This document shows, piece by piece, positions 1-10,335 of a stretch of DNA of 64,000 nucleotides. The position numbers were made by a program, and so were the translations under genes. The stretch's first letter is position 1. Each line of letters begins with the position of its first letter. The notes under the pieces are model-generated. The model had not been told where the DNA came from and ran no database searches. It worked only from the letters and a program-made list of their open reading frames with translations. Origin of the DNA: Notospermus geniculatus (lineage: Eukaryota; Nemertea; Pilidiophora; Heteronemertea; Lineidae); assembly GCA_002633025.1 (NCBI GenBank), contig NMRB01001073.1, positions 15,178-79,177 on the forward strand. The letters run 5' to 3'.

Positions 1-1
1 T

Positions 2-514
2 CACCCTGGACTGCCAGACATTACTGCAATCACACGCCGTTTCCTTCCTATTCTTCATTTGAACCCATCAATGAAGGAATGCTGCCCTGAGCCACCCCTT
101 ATTGCATTCCGGAGACCCAAAAACCTTCGTGATGTGCTGATAAGGGCCAAGGTCCCCACACAGGAGATCCAACGTGCCAAGCCCACCTGTGACCCTTGCT
201 CAGGGAAAGGACCAAAGAGAGGTCGGAAATGTCAACTTTGCATCGCCTTGCCCTCCCAGTCCCACATCACTAGTTCCTCCACGGGAAGGTCCCATCTACT
301 CCGCCTGAGGGGTCCCAGTGATTGTGACAGCAGAAATGTGGTCTACTGCATCACATGTACCAGATGCACCACCATCAATCAGTACGTCGGACAGACAACA
401 TGTTTCCGTAAAAGGATGAACAACCACAAGTCCAACATCAGATTAGGGAAAGAAGATGATCGTGACTGCTCGATACTCTATGCCCACTTCAAGTTGCCAG
501 GACATTCTGTCAAG
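2..514 (+). pseudogene. Penelope-like element, GIY-YIG endonuclease region, 5' part (split)
   Basis: The frame is open from the window edge, so the reverse transcriptase lies upstream, outside the window. The visible part has the linker typical of Penelope-like elements (F-R-R-P-K-N-L-R-D about 30 residues in), a Cys-rich stretch (CDPCSGKG, CQLC), then the GIY-YIG core: VVYCITC, YVGQT, an Arg-rich helix and the H-x-S-N segment, ending at PGHS. In the family this endonuclease nicks the target for target-primed reverse transcription. The frame stops matching the family exactly at 514, where a TIR element begins, and the missing C-terminus resumes at 3899. A run-on stop at 607 belongs to the inserted DNA. 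Family assignment is confident from the CCHH plus GIY-YIG arrangement; the copy is dead because of the insertion. Confidence 0.85.
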
Positions 515-839
515 GGGCTTACTGGAATTTGCGCAAAATCAAAATGCGCGATGGGAAAATGCGCAACAGAATTGACCTCGATCCAGGCTTTCTTGTGCGT
601 CCGATAGCGTTGTGTGGGTAGCCTGGCTTCGAGTTTTGGGATTCCCAGAAGGGTGCATGCATTATTTTGAGACGCACTCTGATATGTGGATCGATATTAA
701 CTCGTGACAACCCAGTGAGCCGTATATTGGTTAGGCCTACGTCAGTACTTGTGTGCGTGTGAATGAATGAACAATAATAGGCCTATGAAAAATCCCATAC
801 CAAAACAAAAGCAGATAGGAAGGACTGTCGTCCCAACAA

Positions 840-1042
840 CAGGGCGGGATCCAGGGTTTAGAAATAGAGGGCGAAGCCCTCAGTTGGCGCGCACCAAAAT
901 CAAAGCTCTGAGATGCGATTTCCCAGGATCTTAGACGTAAAATACTAGACGATTTCCAAAAAATGCAGTAAAAAATCATTGCCCCTCAAAAAATAGGGGG
1001 AAGGGCACGTGCCCCATGTGCCCCCTCTAGATCAGGGGCCTG
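840..1042 (+). mobile_element. Non-autonomous element, GGATCCAGG family, copy 1
   Basis: The sequence matches 16795-17055 and, reversed, 62388-62583. It starts CAGGGCGGGATCCAGG and ends near GGGGCCTG. Shared interior words include CTCTGAGATGCGATTTCCCA and CATTGCCCCTCAAAAAATAG. It is short, AT-poor at the ends and non-coding. Its right end overlaps the left TIR of the next element, so the exact boundary is uncertain. Confidence 0.7.
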
Positions 1043-3170
1043 ATTCACAAAGCACACGTAAGTTCGCTATCTTAGCACGCTCTAAGTGAACGTTTACGTT
1101 TAAGATTAGACACTGGTAAGTTGTATTCACGAAACATTCTTAGATCACTCTTAGATCACTCTAACCCAAAGTGTACGTAAGCTTACGATAAGACGGACGA
1201 AGAATAGATTCACTTCTCTGTTTTGCGCTTGCGCTTGTCCGTTTGCTATGTTTTTCTGTCTGTGGTACCAACAATAAAATTACTTTTTCTACCACGCACT
1301 CACATGGGAAACGGAAAAGGGCAAAGCGCAAAACTCAGAGTGTGGTGGACACACATGCGAGCGAAGGGAAGAAATTTTTGCCGCGAAAACATTTAAAAAC
1401 ACTCTGGAATCCTTGGCCTGCTGCATACAAACTGAGAGCAATCAGTTTCCGTCGCAATTTAATCACGTCGCCCGTTCGCTGGCAGTACTAGGGCCGTTTA
1501 GACGACAGGCAAAAATCCACATGCGATCCGATCGAATCCGATTGTGGTTCAAAACTCTTGCGTGTAAACGCTACCCAACAATGCAGTTCAATGTGGATTT
1601 AAAATGGTCCCGAATCCACATTGGATCGCATTGGACTACATACGACCACATTCAAACCTCGTCTAAACGCAAATGAGACCCCATGCGGGTCGATCAGATC
1701 CAATCGGATCGAATCTGAATGTGGTTTGGTGGCTTGTCGTCTAAACGGGCCTATAATTCCTTTGCGTGGTACAAACTCAGCTGGTCAACTTGTCACAAGT
1801 GGTGTAACTTTGTCTGCGGTTTGATCAATTTCCAAGTTCAACTAAGGCCACATAAAAAATGGTGATCGTCCTTTCTCGGGGAGGAGGTGGGTAGGGGGAG
1901 GGTTTTTTACAATTTTTTTTTCGAAGTGGATATGTACACAGCAGATCTGATGTGCACGGAACACGTGGTTTTTATTGCTTCCACAGCATGACCAAATAAA
2001 TTAACATAATGTACCTCCTTCACGTCATTAATTAATACAACAATGGCCCCGGCCACACCCACAGAAGAAAAAATGGCCGCCGCCAGCGAGTCCCCGCCGA
2101 TTCCGCTGAAAGTGGGTGCAAAATTCGGTTCTTTTGAGGCCCTTCAGTTGTCTATTAAGGCTTAAGAGTGTAGTATTCTCAGTCCGCCATTCCAGAACCG
2201 TGGAGGCCCAGTTGAAAATACTTAAAAACCTATTAAATTGCCAAGGGACCTGAAGTGGATCTACGCCTTTGTGAAATGGCAGTGCATACATGGCGGGCAA
2301 CACACCAGCCGCAGCACCGGTCATGCGGGGACTGTCCTGATGCCCAGATTTTAGCCTCTGTGTCCTCCCAAAACAAGAAAAACGAGGACATGCTGTGTAA
2401 GCAACTGTATTTTCTGCTGTATACACATCATGCTGTACTGTGTACGCAAAAACGTACACATCCTCGGTACATATAGCAGAGGGCCGAGGCGGAGCTATTA
2501 TTATGCACCTAATGAATATTAATATACCTGCTGTGTACGCAAGAATATATGTTGGCTTGCTGTCACAGCATGCTGTGTACCCAACCATAGTTTTTCAGTT
2601 GCATACACAGCATGCTGTGTACATATCCTCAGCCTTTTTTTTTACAGTGACTTGGCATGAAGAATGAGTCAATGGTAACAACCAAATGCCTTGAAATCGT
2701 GTCCTTTCTATCCCAGGTGCGATATGAACTGAACAACAAGTGATGTCAATGGTCAAAATATAATTATGTAAAAAGGCAATTTGAACGTTTTGGGGGGAAA
2801 AATAGAAAAAAAAAAGTTATTTTTGATCAAAAAAAATTACAAAAATTTTTCAAAAAAAATTTTTTTTTGAAAAAAACTTTTTTTAATGGGGTCGGGCCCG
2901 TTTTCGCGGGTCAGGGGGGGGACGATCACCAGCTTTCCTTTTTTATGTGGCCTAAAGTGCCATTCGCCAAAGGTAGATGGAACAAATTTTCTTATCCTCT
3001 GCAGTAAGAAAGCACTACATGAACCTCCTGAGTACACGTAGATTTTAAGACATCTTAGGCCTTCACGTAATCTTAAGAGTCCTTCGTGAATAACACGCAA
3101 ACGGCTACGTGTATGCTTAGAGTGAGTTTAAGTACACTTACCACTAAGTGTGCTTTGTGAATCAGGCCCC
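1035..3170. mobile_element. Nested DNA element with GGGGCCTGATTCACAAAGCAC termini
   Basis: A 21-bp inverted repeat, GGGGCCTGATTCACAAAGCA plus C, lies at 1035-1055 and inverted at 3150-3170. Further imperfect inverted matches (CTTAG and ACGTAAG words) continue inward. I could not find a convincing target-site duplication. No long coding frame resembles a transposase; 2028-2588 (minus) is open but matches nothing I recognise. The stretch 2393-2620 holds several scattered CATGCTGTGTAC words and 2760-2890 is A/T-rich simple sequence. Confidence 0.55.
1491..1751. mobile_element. MITE with TA flanks
   Basis: Inverted ends GGGCCGTTTAGACGAC and GTCGTCTAAACGGGCC (one mismatch) are flanked by TA on both sides. 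Interior words such as GATCCGATCGAATCCGA are repeated in inverted order. TA flanks suit a Tc1/mariner-type non-autonomous element. It lies inside the element at 1035-3170. Confidence 0.7.
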
Positions 3171-3400
3171 AGGTGTAATGAAATCTAATGTTCCCGATAC
3201 CAGATGTCCGCTTCTTTTGTTCAGGGGACATATCGTGACAGATTCCTGTCTGTTAGTGTCCGGCCTATTGTATCTGCCGCTTATTCCGTCAGAATCTTTT
3301 GTTGGGGGACATCTCATATCGGGGTACATGACATTCTACTACACCGGGCCTGATTTGGGGGTTTAAAGGGGTTCCCCGAGAGTGCGTGAGATGTAACTAA

Positions 3401-3694
3401 AGGCCGCTACGCACGATTAAATTTTTCATACAATTTTTTGGGAAATTCACATTCGGGGTGTACTGGGGCTGCTTCATTAGGGAGTTTTCGCAACGCCCCC
3501 GAAACGCCAACGCGAACGTCTATCCTTTTGTCGGTGCTCTCTTCGTGGCATCGATCAATGGGTTTGGCGTTCGCGTTGGCGTTTCGGGGGCTTTGGGAAA
3601 ACTCCCTAATGTATACATGTAAACCCGCATGTAGGCCTTTATTGAGCATATTCAGAAAACTGGATGAAAAATTTGATCGTGTACAGCGGGCCTT
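3401..3694. mobile_element. Palindromic MITE
   Basis: The ends AGGCCGCTACGCACGAT and ATCGTGTACAGCGGGCCT are inverted. Inside, GCCCCCGAAACGCCAACGCG at about 3496 is matched in reverse at about 3570, so the whole forms a long hairpin with a central spacer near TTTTGTCGGTGCTC. Non-coding. Confidence 0.65.
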
Positions 3695-3891
3695 ACCAAA
3701 AGTAACGCGTAACCATATGCATACGGCCTTCAAGAACGATGATCATGTCTCTGGTCCATGGAACCTGAACGTGATTGGCGAGATTCGAACGGAAGTCAAT
3801 TCTTTTAATGGTGTGTTTTTGAATAATGATATCTCCCCTTTGCGCATTTTCCCAGTGCGCATTTTGATTTTGCGCAAATTCCAGTAAGCCC

Positions 3892-4006
3892 TGTCAAGGA
3901 CCTGATGTTTACCATCCTCGAGACATGTGCAGATGAGACGACCCTCCTTACAACAGAGTTGAAATGGATGTGGACCCTTAAAACCATCACCCCCTCAGGA
4001 TGCTGA
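3892..4006 (+). pseudogene. Penelope-like element, C-terminal piece after the insertion
   Basis: Starting with the duplicated TGTCAAG, the frame continues the interrupted GIY-YIG protein: V-K-D-L-M-F-T-I-L-E-T, then T-E-L-K-W-M-W-T-L-K-T, ending at TGA 4004-4006. The E-x-x-W-x-x-x-L-x-T pattern is the usual end of the Penelope-like GIY-YIG domain. This piece proves where the frame was broken. Confidence 0.85.
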
Positions 4007-4376
4007 GGTTCTGAGACCCCATATCCCTTTCACCATCTTTATTTTTAGGGCAGTTTGGCATTCGTGTTTTTCTCACTCTCTCCCCCTGGTAGGCCTATTT
4101 CGTTTTAGGTTTTCCAGTTGTGGAGGGCACGTTGCCCCCTTCTGGTCTAGGCCTTGTTCCCCCCCCCCCTTTGCTCTATTCCTCCTCGCCCTATTCTTCT
4201 CATTGCTCAGTGATTTGCATTATCCATTCAGTTTTTTTCCTACAAATCTGGAGGTAGACTTCCTTTATATTCTCTTACTTTGTGTTGACCTTTGTGCATC
4301 TTTTCGCTTTGTGCTTGTTATGTATTACATATGTCATATTTATTAAACCCTTTGTCTTTCAGCTAAATCAGTTTCC

Positions 4377-4517
4377 CCTTAATTACATCCACTCTCTTAA
4401 TTAGGTCCAGCAACCATCCGTGGGGCTTGGACACTTTTCTTTCCTTAATTACATCCACTCTCTTAATTAGGTCCAGCAACCATCCGTTGGTGCTTGGACA
4501 CTATTCTTTCCTTAATT
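4377..4517 (+). repeat. Direct tandem repeat, 66-67 bp unit, two copies plus a stub
   Basis: The unit starts CCTTAATTACATCCACTCTC and ends in CTTGGACACTTTTCTTT. A second copy begins at 4443, and only the first eight bases of a third are present at 4510. It lies in the 3' untranslated part of the Penelope-like element. Confidence 0.75.
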
Positions 4518-4599
4518 GCTCACTCATCCTGTCTACACAGGTTAGTTCCACATTCGGGTTTCAGCTCAGTCTTTTCTAGAGTTTCAGATTGTAAAGTTC

Positions 4600-4634
4600 C
4601 ACTTGAAAAAGACCCCGGTTGGGGTCGAAAATTC
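4600..4634 (+). ncRNA. Hammerhead-like stem-loop in the Penelope-like 3' region
   Basis: The sequence TTGAAAAAGACCCCGG, then TTGGGGTCGAAAATTCG, forms a GACCCC/GGGGTC stem flanked by TGAAAAAG on one side and CGAAAA on the other. Penelope-like elements are known to carry small type I hammerhead ribozymes with CTGATGAG and GAAA cores. Here the first core box is degenerate, so this is at best a decayed motif. Confidence 0.3.
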
Positions 4635-4639
4635 GTGAA

Positions 4640-5697
4640 TTCTGGAGATTGACTTCTTGCTTATTATCATTTTGTGTGTCAATTTTGTGCTTTTCTGTAT
4701 CTTGGCTCATACACTAAACGATGCTTAAAATAGATGAAGGGTCAAAAGTCGATACCCCGAAATCACGGCATGCAGCCTACAACGTCACGGCGTTTTACAG
4801 CGCCACTGGGACGCTGTGGTGAACTCTGACGTTACGTCATGGGCGAGGAATTCGCCCGAACTGGATCGCTGTGGAAATTTCTCTTCTATCACCACGGCTG
4901 AATGGGTTATGATCGTAGATTAGTTTGCCAATGACATTTGTGAGTTTATGTATTGTTTCAGATCTCCGAATTGAAAAACTGCACAATAATTAACTGATTA
5001 TGTAACTTTATTCATGAACAATCCAAGTCCCAGATGAGGTTTTCAGAGGCGATAACGGGAACAGCCGGCTCCAAATGACCGGATTTTAGGTAGTGATGGA
5101 TGCGGCATGGCGAGTATTATGGTCGTTCCAGGCCCGATTTTTCAAAATTGAAATAACTAATTAGCAATTGCTTAATAATTAGTGGCCTGAAAAATGTCAA
5201 AACAGAAAATTGAATAATTTTTGCTGTTTTCCTCTGCAATTCAAAAATCGGGGCTGGAACGGCCTTAGAAGAAGTTTTTTTCCAGATCATATTCTAAATC
5301 AGATTGACCATCGATCCACGCACAAAAAAGAGATCGCTCGTGAAAATTTGTGAGAAAGTCCGCAACTTTCCCCGCGAGCCCTTTGTAACGGTAATGAAGA
5401 ACGCATGTGGAGTTGGTCACGTTCGGATAAAGTCTGTTCAAAAATCATCGACAGAGCTATTGTCAGGGAGCGGCGTGGCCTAATGGAAAGGCCTCGAAAG
5501 GTTTTAGGTTCGAATGGATTGGCGTGTGGAAGGTCTAGCCTAGGCCTACTTGAGCATTGTTCATTCAAGGGACAACGTGTCAATCAGGCATGTCCGAAAA
5601 AAAGTATTGCGCAATACCATCCCGGGCCTAACAGGCCTAAGAACTACTTGCCAAATATTGAAACAGGCTATGATTGTGACCGACTGCGGTTGAGGCC
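4640..5697. other. No gene seen; one palindromic element at 5124-5261
   Basis: No supported coding region. At 5124-5261 the ends CGTTCCAGGCCCGATTTTTC and GGGGCTGGAACG are inverted around an AT-rich core, forming a 138 bp hairpin repeat. The remainder looks like ordinary unique non-coding DNA. Confidence 0.55.
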
Positions 5698-6604
5698 ATG
5701 AGTAAATTCATTCAAATCATTCCCATATTCAGCGGGAAAATACCCCGGGCTACTCACCATCGCCACCTTAATGGGTACTTTAGCTCACAGCTGAATAGGT
5801 GTCAGAGTGGTTAAATGAAACTGACATCCGGTCGTGGTCAATTTCCCGCAAAAAAGGCGTCCATTGTATAGGACCAGGTTTCGGTGTGCTGCCCTCTGTC
5901 GTAGCTAGGAACCCCATTGATCAATAACGTAATCATGATATTTTCTGATCTTCAAAACTTTATTGCTAAATGTTGCAAACCACATTTTCCTTCAGGTGCA
6001 ATTTAGTTTATAAAAATTGCCCCAGTAGTTTGCGAGATACTGACATTTAAATGTGGATACTCTTTATGGACCAGGGCCAACCGCACAGAAAGTCTGAAAA
6101 TGCTTCCGGTGCCTATCGGTGGTTTAGTTGATGGGAAAATGCGTTATAACTTATTGCCGCAAATTTGACCCAAATTGGCTTGATTTTGACCCAACAATAC
6201 GATTTGTATGCAATCAACAAAATGCTGGGTAAAGTTGACCCAATTAATTGGATCAACGTTTTCAATACAGTAATTGGGTCAGGAAAATGACCCCTACCCA
6301 AATACCAGGTCATTATACTGACCGAAACATTTAACCCCGTCCTGTAGGGCATGGTATTATGCGACTTAATTTTGGGGTCATTTTCCTGGCCCAGTTACTG
6401 TGTTGAAAATGCAGCATTTGGTTGATTGAATATTAATCCCAGCAAATTGTAGAGTGAATGCACATCACAAGGGGCCTGTTTTTTAAGCTAATGGCGCCAT
6501 TAACTCAATGCGCTTTTCATTTGGTTAAGGTACCATTAGCTTAAAGTCACTTTATGAAACAGGCCCAAGGTCTTTTGCATGGTAGAGAGAAAAGTGATGT
6601 TATA
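5698..6604 (+). repeat. Tandem duplication, copy 1
   Basis: Matches 6615-7556 nearly base for base, starting ATGAGTAAATTCATTC and ending AGTGATGTTATA, with a 10 bp spacer between copies. Copy 1 lacks about 20 bp equivalent to 7081-7100 and about 10 bp near 7399. It includes a short palindromic repeat at 6471-6566 with GGGGCCTGTTTTTTAAGCTA and AACAGGCCC ends. Confidence 0.9.
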
Positions 6605-6614
6605 GGTTGGGGCG

Positions 6615-7556
6615 ATGAGTAAATTCATTCAAATCATTCCCATATTCAGCGGGAAAATACCCCGGGCTACTCACCATCGCCACCTTAATGGGTACTTTAG
6701 CTCACAGCCTGAATAGGTGTCACGAGTGGTTAAATGAAACTGACATCCGGTCGTGGTCAATTTCCCGCACAAAAGGCGTCCATTGTATAGGACCAGGTTT
6801 CGGTGTGCTGCCCTCTGTCGTAGCTAGGAACCCCATTGATCAATAACGTAATCATGATATTTTCTGATCTTCAAAACTTTATTGCTAAATGTTGCCAACC
6901 ACATTTTCCTTCAGGTGCAATTTAGTTTATAAAAACTGCCCCAGTAGTTTGCGAGATACTGACATTTAAATGTGGGTACTCTTTATGGACCAGGGCCAAC
7001 CGCACAGAAAGTCCGAAAATGCTTCCGGTGCCTATCGGCGGTTTAGTTGATGGGAAAATGCGTTATAACTTATTGCCGCACTCTAAAATTTGCTGGGTCA
7101 AATTTGACCCAAATTGGCTTGATTTTGACCCAACAATACGATTTGTATGCAATCAACAAAATGCTGGGTAAAGTTGACCCAATTAATTGGATCAACGTTT
7201 TCAATACAGTAATTGGGCCAGGAAAATGACCCCTACCCAAATACCAGGTCATTATACTGACCGAAACATTTAACCCCGTCCTGTAGGGCATGGTATTATG
7301 CGACTTAATTTTGGGGTCATTTTCCTGGCCCAGTTACTGTGTTGAAAATGCAGCATTTGGTTGATTGCATATTAATCCCAGCAAATTGTAGAGTGAATGG
7401 GGTATACCAATGCACATCACAAGGGGCCTGTTTTTTAAGCTAATGGCGCCATTAACTCAATGCACTTTTCATTTGGTTAAGGTACCATTAGCTTAAAGTC
7501 ACTTTATGAAACAGGCCCAAGGTCTTTTGCATGGTAGAGAGAAAAGTGATGTTATA
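6615..7556 (+). repeat. Tandem duplication, copy 2
   Basis: This is the longer copy. It contains an intact MITE at 7079-7395 whose ends CACTCTAAAATTTGCTGGG and CCCAGCAAATTGTAGAGTG are inverted and whose interior is built from TGGGTCA/TGACCCA words. It also contains the palindromic repeat at 7423-7518. Few substitutions separate the copies, so the duplication is recent. Confidence 0.9.
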
Positions 7557-7719
7557 ACAATTATCGTTTTCACAATTCTGAAAGAAAAACATCCACAACT
7601 TTAAATTTGTGTCTCAGATTCCAAACCATAGTTTATTAATATTCTTATGTACTTGTTTTCGTAAGTACGCATTTCGCTATAATATTTTGCACATAAGAAC
7701 ATAATTCTTATTTCGCCAG

Positions 7720-7995
7720 GTAGAACTGGTTCATTGGTAGATTTCAACCCAATACTACTAGGTCATTTTTACCCAACCCCAACACTTGGTTATTTTCGAC
7801 CCAGTTTTTCAACCATTTTGCTTGCGCCAGTAATTGGGTTAAAAAATGGCCCAGCAAGAATTACCCAATATTATGACTTTGTTATTGGGTCAGAAATTGT
7901 TCGAGTGTGTCCGAAATGACCCAAATATTAACTCAAATTTGTTAGCACAGCAATTGGGTCACGAAAATAACCCAGCAAAATTTGGAGTGCGATAG
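7720..7995. mobile_element. Diverged TGGGTCA/TGACCCA element
   Basis: The same vocabulary as the MITE at 7079-7395 recurs in a diverged form, ending ACCCAGCAAAATTTGGAGTG. Alternating ATTGGGTC and GACCCAAT words give it many short inverted pairs. Non-coding. Confidence 0.5.
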
Positions 7996-8074
7996 GCCCC
8001 GGTAGCACTATCGAACCCTCTGTGCAGTCGGCCCTAAACTGTACACATCAACCAAGATTTTGTCAGTACGTGAT

Positions 8075-9247
8075 TCAAAGCACTCCCAGCAGATAAAGAA
8101 CATAGTTCTTAAAACCCGCAAATTTGGTACCGCTCATGTTTTCTTGCATATCGTGACAATCCCGCTTTGGGTTCCAAAACTCTTCCAACTGTCGCTGTAT
8201 TTTCACATTCGACATCAGCGTTTTATTATTTAGTCCTCTACATATTGAGCACAGGTCTGTGTTCTCTCGCGATTTTGAAACTCGGAATTTTAGTCTCCAT
8301 TTTACAAAATGGTTGTACAGCACCGTGTCCGATCCGACCTTTTTAAGATATTCGGCCAGTTGTTTTGGTGACGTGAAGTCGTCAGCGTAGATGAAAGAAT
8401 CTGGTGGAAGGAGTCGTTCGAAGTCCTTTCGGCTGTAACCACCGAGAACGACTGGTACGAGGCCAGCTTCAAGGGCATTCCAAACTTTCTCCGTAATATA
8501 CTCCAGACATTTCGAATTCTCAAATGCAAAATAAAACTTGTATTCCCGCTCAAAAAATGCAAAATCACAATTGTTAGGGCAAGGTCTGCCGCATTTACCG
8601 AAAACATCAACATCAATTTCCTTTCGGAGCTCACTGACTAATTCCGCTCGTCTGCTCCACGTGTGACAGTGACTCGCGACCATTAAAGCCGTTCTAGTTT
8701 TATTATTAACAGGAGTCATCCGACCTCCTGACACTGAAGCTGTTGGCAATAACCTTTTAGGGATTTCCTCATAAACCCGATATTTCAGTTGAATATCCGA
8801 AGCTGATTTATAAGTGACAGTCCAGTTGAAAAGTCCATTTAGTTTTCCCGGGAACCAATTCGTCCTGGCGACGGGCTCAAGTCCATAGTAAATCCAGATC
8901 TGTTTAGCTCTGTTTGGTCCTACTTTACTAACTGTGAACGGCGTATTAATATCCCAGTTATGGAACACAAGTGCATCGGCATTTTCTTCGTCCCTTGTCG
9001 GTATACAGTTATTATATTCGCAATGTGCATAGGCATCGTGTTTGATGTAGTTCTCACGCCAGCGTGCATAGTAATACAATGTCCCGTAGCCAATTTTGAA
9101 ATATTTTACTGACTGAGATTTTCCGATGGTCATCTTTGGTGTCGTTGTTGTCCATATTAGCACGCTAAGGAAGAAAACCAGGGCGATTATCCGTACTATT
9201 AGTCTCTTTGAATAATGCATACGGAATAGCCGACTCCAGAACTGCAT
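8075..9247 (-). CDS. Alpha-1,3-fucosyltransferase (GT10), single coding exon
   Basis: The 390-residue protein has a type II Golgi layout: a short basic N-terminus, a membrane anchor at about residues 17-33 (IVRIIALVFFLSVLIW), then a lumenal catalytic domain. Family motifs are present in order: YYGLEP (120-125), FNWTVTYKSASDI (140-152), the S-C-H-T-W-S-R-R plus VDVFGKCG block (192-220), and the donor-binding signature FYFAFENSKCLEYITEKVW (238-256) followed by NALEAGLVPVVLGG. Late cysteines (DLCSIC, C363) fit the family disulphides. Potential N-glycosylation sites are N141, N182, N341 and N370. Known GT10 enzymes move fucose from GDP-fucose to GlcNAc on glycans. Length is normal and the frame is intact. 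The base just before ATG completes a good acceptor (CTCTCTTTTAG), so a 5'-untranslated exon probably lies upstream. Substrate linkage is inferred from the family only. Confidence 0.93.
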   Translation of the reverse strand: MQFWSRLFRMHYSKRLIVRIIALVFFLSVLIWTTTTPKMTIGKSQSVKYFKIGYGTLYYYARWRENYIKHDAYAHCEYNNCIPTRDEENADALVFHNWDINTPFTVSKVGPNRAKQIWIYYGLEPVARTNWFPGKLNGLFNWTVTYKSASDIQLKYRVYEEIPKRLLPTASVSGGRMTPVNNKTRTALMVASHCHTWSRRAELVSELRKEIDVDVFGKCGRPCPNNCDFAFFEREYKFYFAFENSKCLEYITEKVWNALEAGLVPVVLGGYSRKDFERLLPPDSFIYADDFTSPKQLAEYLKKVGSDTVLYNHFVKWRLKFRVSKSRENTDLCSICRGLNNKTLMSNVKIQRQLEEFWNPKRDCHDMQENMSGTKFAGFKNYVLYLLGVL

Positions 9248-9643
9248 CTAAAAGAGAGTCACAGTAAGGGTATATTTAGTATACATGTATATAAAACACA
9301 AAGGGCCGTATTCATAAAGGGTGATCATCGCGCGATTAGCCTAGACGCGGATAACTTTTGTACGCTGGTTAAAACAGGTTTGTACGCGTGTGGATAAACA
9401 CCCTTGATGATCGCAATTCACAACAAGAGATGATCGGCCGTTTATCTGTCCGCGTCTAACTTCCCGCTTAATCACCGGTTTTCTTGCTGCGGGCATTCCC
9501 CAGTCACTGAAGGATCATGTAATGAAGTACGTAACATGTCAGAACAAAGGTCCCGGTCATGCATGGCACCATAGATTTTGATTGCGCGCCGGACGCCGAT
9601 GGTTTTGCGTCGGAGTATGAACTACATGTACGCTTAACAGCCC
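9248..9643. other. Non-coding; diverged repeat near 9303-9440
   Basis: Upstream of the fucosyltransferase there is an inverted arrangement of GATCATCGCGCG and GATGATCG words beginning GGGCCGTATTCATAAAGGG, typical of a short MITE. No first exon or clear TATA box for the fucosyltransferase could be identified. Confidence 0.4.
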
Positions 9644-10017
9644 AACATGTCGAAAAAACGAGCTGACAATTTTGCAGCCAATTAGCGGATGTGGCTAATT
9701 GAGGCTGAAACATTCGGAAAGATGTGATTGAAAACAAACGTTCAGATGCTACAGCCAATCAGAAGAAGCAAGTGGCATGGGATGCTGTCGCACGTGATAC
9801 CCGATCTGTAAAAACACGCAAATCAATAGGCTGTCTTCGTTCTGCCTCTTCCCATGCTTCCTCTGCACCTAATTCGAGGATACGGAGCGGATTCATTGCG
9901 AAGCTTCAGCGCGCCTTAGGCGAAATGACAGTTTGTACGCGAGATAATATCAGACGCAAATTGTGTACAATGTATAACCTTGGAGGAAAATTCCTCCAAG
10001 GTAGAACTAAAGCATAA
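9644..10017 (+). pseudogene. Decayed Myb/SANT-like DNA-binding domain
   Basis: Reading from ATG at 9644 gives M-S-K-K-R-A-D-N-F, an in-frame TAG, then W-L-I-E-A. After a one-base frame change it reads KDVIENKRSDATANQKK, then QVAWDAVARD and V-K-T-R-K-S. The pattern (KKRxxNF, then VIENKxxDAxxxxxKxxAW) is the Myb/SANT-like domain (Pfam Myb_DNA-bind_5 type) found in Harbinger-associated and NAIF1-like proteins. The stop and the frameshift mark it as dead. No partner transposase was seen nearby. The C-terminal third (after about 9840) does not resemble the domain. Confidence 0.6.
9978..10003. repeat. 12-bp inverted repeat with 2-base spacer
   Basis: ACCTTGGAGGAA, AA, TTCCTCCAAGGT form a perfect hairpin with almost no loop. 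It could mark a deletion scar of a longer palindrome; no terminator-like context applies in a eukaryote. Confidence 0.6.
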
Positions 10018-10335
10018 GACATAGAACTGGAAACTGTGTACAATACAATATTGAACTGAGTACTATAGAATGCGAAACAAAATTGGAAGCAGAAATTTAC
10101 AATATCAAAATATAAAAGGTGACATCAAATGGGAAAAAAATGAACAGATGATAATTTTGCACACGTAGTTCTACAATTTATACAGTTTAAAGTTTAATAA
10201 GAGAGCAACCTAATGGGGAAACAAGGAAGCAGAAGGAAATAATAGAATAAGGGAAGCAAGGAAGCATGGCAGCAAACTAAATTTAATGGTAAGGGTGTAG
10301 GTGAAAAAGGAGAGCATAGTAGAGTTAGTTGTTGG
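10018..10335. other. Probable 3' untranslated region of the minus-strand retrotransposon
   Basis: Purine-rich on the plus strand, with GGAAGCA repeats and no coding frame. It lies directly downstream of the retrotransposon stop codon at 10336. I could not see the 3' tail or a target-site duplication. Confidence 0.4.

Larger units (their letters stand above)
515..3891. mobile_element. 3.38 kb DNA element inserted in the Penelope-like frame
   Basis: Terminal inverted repeats of about 51 bp, starting GGGCTTACTGGAATTTGCGC, occupy 515-565 and 3841-3891 with about two mismatches. They are flanked by the direct repeat TGTCAAG (508-514 and 3892-3898), which reads as 8 bp if one terminal base is shared. 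Removing the block restores the Penelope-like reading frame. No transposase was recognised inside; the interior is filled with younger nested repeats. Superfamily is undecided: an 8-bp duplication would suit hAT, P or Merlin. Confidence 0.8.

Noticed and set aside
2028-2588. 186-residue minus-strand frame
   Set aside because: No recognisable motif, composed partly of repeated CATGCTGTGTAC words, and lies inside nested repeats.
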